Source: UBA6136 sp044237765
GTDB taxonomy: Bacteria > Pseudomonadota > Gammaproteobacteria > Methylococcales > Methylococcaceae
Assembly (NCBI GenBank): GCA_044237765.1
Contig: JBIIEQ010000008.1
Coordinates: 1-64,000 of the forward strand
Reading direction: 5' to 3'
Length of the DNA: 64,000 nt
Shown: in pieces, positions 58,586 to 64,000 of the stretch
How the letters are laid out: every line of letters starts with the position of its first letter
Numbering within the stretch: the stretch's first letter is position 1
Notes under the pieces: model-generated
Database searches by the model: none
Seen by the model: the letters and a program-made list of their open reading frames with translations, nothing else
Told to the model about the DNA's origin: nothing
Program-made: the position numbers and the translations under genes

Positions 58586-60013
58586 ATGACAGCGCTTCCC
58601 GCTTGACTGAGATCGCCGCACCGCCCTCGCATGCGCAGGTTGACGAATTGATCCGGACATCCGTCTTCAATTTGACCGCTGATCTTTCGGTCAAGGAGCG
58701 GCATCACCGTTTTCTCGATCTCTTTTCGGCCGTGACGGGTAATCAGGCCTGCACCCTATTGCGTTATCGGGAGGAGCGCTGATTCCATTGGCCATTTCCT
58801 AGCGGAAGACGCACGTCCGGATCCTTACGATGGACTGCTGCTGGGTGACGAAAGCGCCCGATTGCTGGTACATGCCTGTCTGGATTGCCGTTTGCATAAC
58901 GAGAACAAGCTTTTTGGCGTGTTGACCGCCATCGCCACGGTGTCATTCCGTTATGGGACCTGTATCAACGCGCTGGAAATACTGGCCTAACATCGCGGCC
59001 AGGTCGCCGCCGAGTTGGTGAGCGTGGCGCTGGAGCGCAGCCACCCCATTCTGGGCGAGAGTCGCGCGATGCAGGAACTCGACCGTGAAATTAATATCGT
59101 CGCCCGCTCGGATCTGACGGTATTGCTGATGGATATGACCGGGGTCGGCAAGAAGGTGCTGGTCCGTATCATTCATTCGCGCTCGCTGCGTTCGCAGCCG
59201 CCGCTGGTGCATGTCAATTGCGCGGCGCTCCCGGAGTTGCTCGGGGAAAGTGAGCTGTTCGGGCACGTGCGGGGCGCGTTTACCGGCGCCAGCCGTTATC
59301 GTATCGGCAAATTTGAATTGGTCGATGGCGGCACGTTGTTTCTTGATAAAGTGTGCGAACTGCCGCTGGCGATTCAGACAAAGCTGCTGAGAGCGGTCCA
59401 GTTTGGCGAAATTCAGCGTGTGGGTACCGACGGAAGTCACCAGGTCGATATCCTCATCATCGCCGCAACCAATCGGCTGTTGCCGGTGAAGGCCAAGGAG
59501 GGCCGCTTTCTCGCAGATCTCTATCACCGTCTCAGCATTTACACATGGCACGTACCGCCCTTGCGCGAGCGGGTCAAGGATATCGCCAATCTGGCGGGTC
59601 ATTTTCTGGAGCAGTTCCGCATCCGTCTCGGGCTGAGCCGTTTTTCCATGACGCCGGCGACTATCAGGCGACAGGAGGAATACGACTGGCCGCGAAATGT
59701 CCGCGAGCTGGAGCACGTCATGTTGCGGGCTGCGCTTCGGGCAACCGATGCACACACTGCAGTGGCCGTGATCGAGCCCCTGCATCTGGATGGCTTGGGG
59801 CACGTCGATGAAACGCCACGCCAGTCAGTGTCCCTTACAGCGGAGTCGAAGGGTTCGCTGGCGAAAAGGGTCGATGGATTCCAGGCTCAGCTGATACGGT
59901 CCACATTGCTCGAGTTGGGCGATAATTGGGCTGAAACTGCCCGCCGGCTCCAGATTGATCTCGGCAACCTGCACCGGCTGGCTAAACGGCTGGGGCTGAA
60001 GGGTTCGGGGTGA
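58586..60013 (+). pseudogene. norR: NorR-family sigma-54-dependent activator, broken
   Basis: Reads as NorR from GAF to DNA-binding helix but with several lesions. The N-terminal piece (to TGA 58780-58782, frame 1) has LFSAVTGNQACTLLRY; the frame then shifts to DARPDPYDGLLLGDES and VHAC, with about 30 GAF residues missing; TAA stands at 58988-58990, and the linker is shortened. The open part 59015-60013 has the GAFTGA loop intact, but Walker A reads DMTGVGKK in place of GETGTGKE and Walker B FLDKVCEL in place of FLDEIGEL, so ATPase activity is unlikely. C-terminal NVRELEHVMLRAAL and NLHRLAKRLGLKG match NorR. Divergent from the globin operon. Confidence 0.9.
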
Positions 60014-60092
60014 CGGTGCGCTTCTCGCTCGGGATTGTGCAGGTCAGGCAATGTGGGACAATCGGCCTCCAATCACCTGAGGAGGTACCCGC

Positions 60093-60395
60093 ATGAAAAT
60101 CACCACTCTCGCCATCGTCGGCGCCATGGCCGCAATGACCGCCATGGATTCATTCGCCGTCGATCCCGGCATCAATCAGCCCGGAATGATCGGTAATCAC
60201 GGCGTGGGCAGAGCGGCCGCTCGGGATCCCGGTATCAACCAGCCCGGGGCGGTGGGCAATGCGCCCATGGCTCGTGAAGCGGCGCGCATGCCGGGAGTGC
60301 AGTACCCGCGCGGGGCTGCAGCGGTGGCGACGCCCCGGGTGGGGCGTGACCCAGGGGTGAATCAGCCGGGCATGCGCGGGAATATCCGGCGCTAA
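60093..60395 (+). CDS. Secreted protein with 20-21-residue DPGINQPG repeats
   Basis: 100 residues. Residues 1-22 are a signal peptide (cleavage after SFA). The mature 78 residues are almost entirely four repeats, starting at 24 (DPGINQPGMIGN), 45 (DPGINQPGAVGN), 66 (MPGVQYPRG, degenerate) and 86 (DPGVNQPGMRGN). Every unit ends in Arg (AAAR, EAAR, VGR, IRR). SD GAGGAGG... reads TGAGGAGG about 6 bases before the ATG. Unstructured, Pro/Gly-rich. I do not recognise a family. It follows the norR remnant by 79 bases in the same direction but need not belong to it. Confidence 0.75.
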   Translation: MKITTLAIVGAMAAMTAMDSFAVDPGINQPGMIGNHGVGRAAARDPGINQPGAVGNAPMAREAARMPGVQYPRGAAAVATPRVGRDPGVNQPGMRGNIRR

Positions 60396-60449
60396 TGGGC
60401 ATGGATGGTGCCGGCGTTCACTGATTACATCGACTGAAGCGAGACGACC

Positions 60450-61199
60450 ATGCAGGAAAAATCCCCCTACACGCCTCACCCGGTGCTCGATCCACACTTC
60501 AACGATTTGCGGGAGAAGCAGCCCTTTTTGCGCCGAGTGTTCGACGATTCGGCCGAATATTACGAGCGCATCGCCCGGTGGGGTTTTTTCGGTACCGGTG
60601 ACTGGTATCGCCGTCAGGCCCTGCGTCGAGCCGGTCTGCAGCCCGGAATGCGGGTGGCGGACATTGCGGCGGGTACGGGCATTACCGCCCGGGCAGCGGC
60701 GGAGATCGTCGGCGATGCCTCGCGGATCACCTGCGTCGAGCCCAGCGCCGGCATGTTGCGGGAGTCGGAAAAGTGCCTGCCCACGGCGCAGCATGTGCAA
60801 GCGGGCGCGGATGACATCCCGCTGCCGGATGGCCAATTCGATTTTGTCAGCATGGGTTTCGCCCTGCGGCATGTCGAGGACCTGGAGACTGCCTTCCGGG
60901 AATTCGCCCGCATCCTCAAGCCGGGCGGACGATTGCTAATCATGGACATCACTAAACCCGAAGGGCGGTTCGCCAACTGGCTGACCCGCCTCTATTTCCG
61001 CGATGTGCTGCCGCGCCTGACCTGGGTGATGACCGGCAGCAACAAGGCGCAATACCTGATGGAGTATTACTGGGAAACGCTCGACCAGATGGTCGAGCCA
61101 TCCCGGGTGCTGGAGGCGCTGGAGGGAGCCGGTTTCGATAGGCCCAGCCGCACCGTCGAAGCGGGCATTTTCAGCGAATATACCGCCCGCAAGCCTTGA
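60450..61199 (+). CDS. UbiE/COQ5-like SAM-dependent methyltransferase
   Basis: 249 residues, class I methyltransferase. Motif I VADIAAGTGITARAAAEI, motif II SAGMLRE, post-I QAGADDIPLPDGQFDFVSMGFALRHVEDLETAFREFARILKPGGRLLIMDI, and the UbiE-like DVLPRLTWVMTG...YLMEYYWETLDQMVEP. It resembles ubiquinone/menaquinone methyltransferases but the true ubiE usually stands with ubiJ-ubiB, absent here, so the substrate is open. The next gene begins at a TTG that overlaps its stop (TTGA). Confidence 0.88.
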   Translation: MQEKSPYTPHPVLDPHFNDLREKQPFLRRVFDDSAEYYERIARWGFFGTGDWYRRQALRRAGLQPGMRVADIAAGTGITARAAAEIVGDASRITCVEPSAGMLRESEKCLPTAQHVQAGADDIPLPDGQFDFVSMGFALRHVEDLETAFREFARILKPGGRLLIMDITKPEGRFANWLTRLYFRDVLPRLTWVMTGSNKAQYLMEYYWETLDQMVEPSRVLEALEGAGFDRPSRTVEAGIFSEYTARKP

Positions 61200-61786
61200 A
61201 TCGGCGCACCCTCCTTCGGGACGGGCTGGCCGCGCTCCTGCCCTGGCTGGCCTTTGCCCGGGATCCGCTGGCCGGCACCGTTCCCGCGGCCGCCGTGGCC
61301 CTGCTCGTATGGCTGTTTCTGCGAGCGCCGGCCTGGCGGGAACTGAAGCGATTTGAAGGGATGATCCTGCTGTTTTTCCTCGGCGCCTGGGTGTTTCCCG
61401 GACAGCCGCTGACCCGGCGTCCGGAGATCATGATTCCCCTGCTGCTGGCCATGGCGTCGTTTGCCTCGGTGATCGCCGGCCGTCCCTGCACACTGGACTA
61501 CTCGCGGTCGATGGTCGGTCCCGAATGGTGGAACAACCGCCACTTTCTTCGCGTCAACAGCCGGGTGACGCTGGTCTGGGGGGTCTGTTTCGTGCTCTCG
61601 GCCGCGCTGGCCTGGTTGGGCGGCGGCCTTGACGGCATGCCCAAGCTGGCGGCGAAACTGGCGCAACCCGTCCTATACATCAGCGCGCTGTGTTTTACCC
61701 GCGGCTACCCGAGCTGGTACCGTTTGCATCGCTACCTGCCGCTCGTCCGTGCAGGACACGAACACTATATCAAGGCTCCTCGGTAG
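61196..61786 (+). CDS. Putative membrane protein coupled to the methyltransferase
   Basis: 196 residues starting at TTG 61196, overlapping the methyltransferase stop. About four to five hydrophobic segments: LAGTVPAAAVALLVWLFL, GMILLFFLGAWVF, IMIPLLLAMASFASVIAG, VTLVWGVCFVLSAALAWLGG and AQPVLYISALCF. Basic patches between them. No family recognised. Tight coupling suggests the two act together, perhaps on a membrane lipid. Confidence 0.7.
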   Translation: MNRRTLLRDGLAALLPWLAFARDPLAGTVPAAAVALLVWLFLRAPAWRELKRFEGMILLFFLGAWVFPGQPLTRRPEIMIPLLLAMASFASVIAGRPCTLDYSRSMVGPEWWNNRHFLRVNSRVTLVWGVCFVLSAALAWLGGGLDGMPKLAAKLAQPVLYISALCFTRGYPSWYRLHRYLPLVRAGHEHYIKAPR

Positions 61787-61817
61787 CCCTTGATCGACAG
61801 CGACCCAACTGAATTTT

Positions 61818-63833
61818 ATGAGCGAAAGACAGAATAGCCTGGGCGTTTATCGCAGAGACATTGATGGTCTCCGTGGAATCGCGGTGTTGTCAGTGGTGAT
61901 TTATCACGCCTTCCCAAAATTCATAAAGGCAGGGTTTATCGGTGTTGATGTCTTCTTCGTGATATCCGGATATTTGATCTCGGATATCATTTTGAGAGAG
62001 GATTCTGACGGACTGTTTAGATATTCCGAATTTTATGCAAGGAGGGCCAGAAGGATTTTTCCGGCTTTGATTCTTGTTTTGCTGGCGTCTCTGGCTGTGG
62101 GCTGGTTTGTTTTATGGTCCGCTGAATATAAATCCTTAGGAAAGGCGGTGGCGGCGGGTGCGGGGTTTATAGCCAACCTGTTGCTGTATAGTGAGGCTGG
62201 ATATTTCGATCTTGCCTCCCATGAAAAGCCATTGCTCCACCTTTGGTCCTTGGGTGTGGAAGAGCAGTTTTATCTTTTCTGGCCGACATTGCTGCTCCTG
62301 GCTAATCAATATAGGTTCTTATGGTTGCCGGCTCTGTTGGGATTGGCTTCCTTTGTGCTGTGCGTCATGGTGACGGGTGCCCATCAGGATGCGGCTTTTT
62401 ACCTTCCGGTCTATCGATTCTGGGAGTTCATGGTTGGGTTTTTAGTGTGTTGGCTGAGCCGTCATGGTCGGTTCATAAGATTGAGGGGATTGCAGGCTAG
62501 TAGGGGTAAATTAGCCATTAGTGTTGGTGACGTGCTATCGGTATCCGGCCTTTTCTTGTTGATTATTTCATATGTGATCATTGATCAGAGAAAACCATTT
62601 CCTGGTTTTCTCGCGGTTTTGCCAGTCATGGCGGCGGGCTTTCTGGTTGCTTCGGGTGAAAAGGCCTTTGTGAATAAATGGCTACTGAGTATGCGGTGGC
62701 TCGTCTATATCGGGTTGATCAGTTATCCGCTCTATTTATGGCATTGGCCGCTTATCTCATTCGAGTATCTGATGGACTCCGGGGATCGGACTCGGGTAGT
62801 CAGTTTCGGCTTGCTTGCGCTGGGATTGCTGCTGGCCGATCTCACTTGGCGATTTGTTGAACGGCCGGTTCGAAAGGCCAGGTCAGGGAGATTGTCGGTA
62901 GCTTTGTTTCTCGGGCTCGCTCTTGTGGGTGCGGTCGGTGGGATTGTTTCGTTGAGCGACGGTCTGCCCGCACGGTTGAATGAGATTGCGGAGGATTTGC
63001 AAAAGTCAAAACAATTGGGCTGGAGTCTGTCGGGATGGGTCAGCTCATGTCCTGATCGTATTTTGAACGCCAATGGAGCTGAGGTAGCCTGCAAGCGGTT
63101 GCCCGGTAATCCGGGTGAGAGTCGACGGATTCTGCTGGTGGGTGACAGTCATGCCATGGCCTTCGCGGAGGCGCTTAACCAGGTCAAGGATGATACGGGC
63201 ATGGGTTTTTCGGCGCACATTATGGCAAAGGGTGGTTGTATGCCCTTTGGTTGGGTAGAAAAGCTGCATGGCAGCAACGAGTGTCATCCTTTCTACTCAT
63301 CCATCTATGAATATGCGACCGATGATGACGTCGCCGATGCGGTTATTCTTGTCGGCCGCTGGGCTGCCAGGTTTCATGGTACGGGTTTTGGCGTGGATAC
63401 CCTGCCTCATGCCTTCAGGGATGTAAGAAAGATGCAGGGCGAGAGTCAGGAGTCGCTTTTTGCCAGAACCCTACGCGAAACGTTGCAACAACTTTATGCG
63501 ACAGGAAAAAGGATTATATTCGTCCATCAGGTGCCGGAACTTGGGTTCAATACAAAGTCCTGTCTGCCACGACCATTCAGTTTTAAACCCGTCAATGTGT
63601 GCATGATTGATCGGGTTATGGTGGAGGCAAGACAGTCCGGGTACAGGTCCGTGGTGAGGAGTGTGATGTCCGCGTTTCCTGGAATCCTTGAATTGGACCC
63701 GCTGGATAGCTTCTGTGACAGGCAATACTGCTATGCCCGGATCGATGGCGATTATCTCTATACCGACAATAACCACCTGTCGGATGTCGGTGCCAGGCGA
63801 CTGGGGCCCGCGCTGGCGCGACTTATCAAATAA
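61818..63833 (+). CDS. OafA/YrhL-type acyltransferase with a C-terminal SGNH domain
   Basis: 671 residues. Residues 1-360: acyltransferase-3 membrane domain with about ten helices; RRDIDGLRGIAVLSVVIYHAF, FIGVDVFFVISGYLI, YARRARRIFPAL, LLHLWSLGVEEQFYLFWP and LYLWHWPLISF are family marks. Residues about 400-670: periplasmic SGNH-like domain with LLVGDSHAMAFAEAL (GDSH) and near the end DNNHLSDVGARRLGP (D-x-x-H). This architecture O-acetylates surface polysaccharide. The gene is visibly A/T-richer than the methyltransferase before it, which hints at transfer. Confidence 0.93.
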   Translation: MSERQNSLGVYRRDIDGLRGIAVLSVVIYHAFPKFIKAGFIGVDVFFVISGYLISDIILREDSDGLFRYSEFYARRARRIFPALILVLLASLAVGWFVLWSAEYKSLGKAVAAGAGFIANLLLYSEAGYFDLASHEKPLLHLWSLGVEEQFYLFWPTLLLLANQYRFLWLPALLGLASFVLCVMVTGAHQDAAFYLPVYRFWEFMVGFLVCWLSRHGRFIRLRGLQASRGKLAISVGDVLSVSGLFLLIISYVIIDQRKPFPGFLAVLPVMAAGFLVASGEKAFVNKWLLSMRWLVYIGLISYPLYLWHWPLISFEYLMDSGDRTRVVSFGLLALGLLLADLTWRFVERPVRKARSGRLSVALFLGLALVGAVGGIVSLSDGLPARLNEIAEDLQKSKQLGWSLSGWVSSCPDRILNANGAEVACKRLPGNPGESRRILLVGDSHAMAFAEALNQVKDDTGMGFSAHIMAKGGCMPFGWVEKLHGSNECHPFYSSIYEYATDDDVADAVILVGRWAARFHGTGFGVDTLPHAFRDVRKMQGESQESLFARTLRETLQQLYATGKRIIFVHQVPELGFNTKSCLPRPFSFKPVNVCMIDRVMVEARQSGYRSVVRSVMSAFPGILELDPLDSFCDRQYCYARIDGDYLYTDNNHLSDVGARRLGPALARLIK

Positions 63834-63935
63834 CCTCTGCTCCCCGTGGGAGGCTGGTTGCCACAGTCCTTGCGGCAGCAACCCACGCTTTCCTGCATCA
63901 ACTCACTTTGGCCGTCCATGGCCACGGCGCTCGAG

Positions 63936-64000
63936 TTATTTGCTGAAGAGGCTGTTGCGGAGGGTATCGGATGCCTTGATGACGGCGTCGGAGAGCTCGT
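63936..64000 (-). CDS. C-terminal end of a minus-strand gene (partial)
   Basis: The minus strand is open from the window edge to TAA at 63936-63938 and reads ELSDAVIKASDTLRNSLFSK. An amphipathic helical tail, plausible as coding, but only 20 residues are visible and no family can be given. Confidence 0.35.
   Translation of the reverse strand, partial: ELSDAVIKASDTLRNSLFSK

Noticed and set aside
1..64000. tRNA and rRNA genes
   Set aside because: I looked in the intergenic gaps for the T-loop GGTTCGA-type signature and cloverleaf arms and found none that I could support; a covariance-model scan would settle this.

Overview
The window looks like a chromosomal segment from a gammaproteobacterium. 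The evidence is the fabA/fabB pair, the order gyrB-recF-dnaN-dnaA | rpmH-rnpA-yidD-yidC-mnmE, ftsE-ftsX-rpoH, and a NorR-family regulator remnant. A four-gene operon (3622-7337) carries methanofuran and tetrahydromethanopterin cofactor genes next to pyrD. This suggests an organism with H4MPT-linked C1 metabolism (a methylotroph or methanotroph), but the window holds no C1 enzyme itself. I could not run any search; all calls come from reading the sequence and from family knowledge.

Layout. 1-3.6 kb: end of an old-yellow enzyme, folA, a truncated haemoglobin fused to a CBS domain, moaC, a flavin reductase. 3.6-7.3 kb: pyrD with the C1-cofactor genes. 7.4-18.4 kb: a bestrophin, then the replication block on the minus strand diverging from the rpmH-to-mnmE block. 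18.4-18.9 kb: a gene-free stretch with perfect palindromes and two intrinsic terminators. 18.9-23.2 kb: nadC, rpiA, ilvA, a guanidinium-type exporter, an EVE protein. 23.3-29.6 kb: a four-gene heavy-metal RND efflux operon ending in a DUF3240 (PII-like) gene. 29.6-38.5 kb: SDR, two tiny envelope proteins with readable promoters, ttcA, fabB-fabA, an ABC exporter, a PHP phosphoesterase, tag, a TauE-type permease. 38.8-44.4 kb: lipoprotein, TPP riboswitch and thiC, B12-dependent ribonucleotide reductase. 44.4-49.0 kb: three adjacent broken genes (BCAM0308-like, MBL/beta-CASP, Lon-like protease). 49.0-53.7 kb: rpoH under a perfect CIRCE operator, ftsX, ftsE, a polysaccharide flippase. 53.7-56.8 kb: DUF2721, EcsC, a receiver-like remnant, a Cys-rich secreted protein. 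56.8-60.0 kb: a truncated globin and an iron-sulfur flavoprotein reductase behind a consensus sigma-54 promoter, divergent from a broken norR. 60.1-64.0 kb: a secreted repeat protein, a UbiE-like methyltransferase, a membrane protein, an OafA-type acyltransferase and the last codons of a minus-strand gene.

The most interesting part is 56.8-60.0 kb. It reads as a split flavohaemoglobin (globin plus reductase as separate proteins), with a sigma-54 promoter and two GT-N7-AC enhancer candidates that match NorR control. The norR gene itself has a frameshift, a nonsense codon, an internal deletion and mutated Walker A and B motifs, so the promoter may be orphaned or served by another activator. A second globin with a CBS domain sits at 1.6 kb. 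Disruptions are confined to 44.4-49.0 and 58.6-59.0 kb, while about 50 other genes are open, which argues for real gene decay and against general sequencing error.
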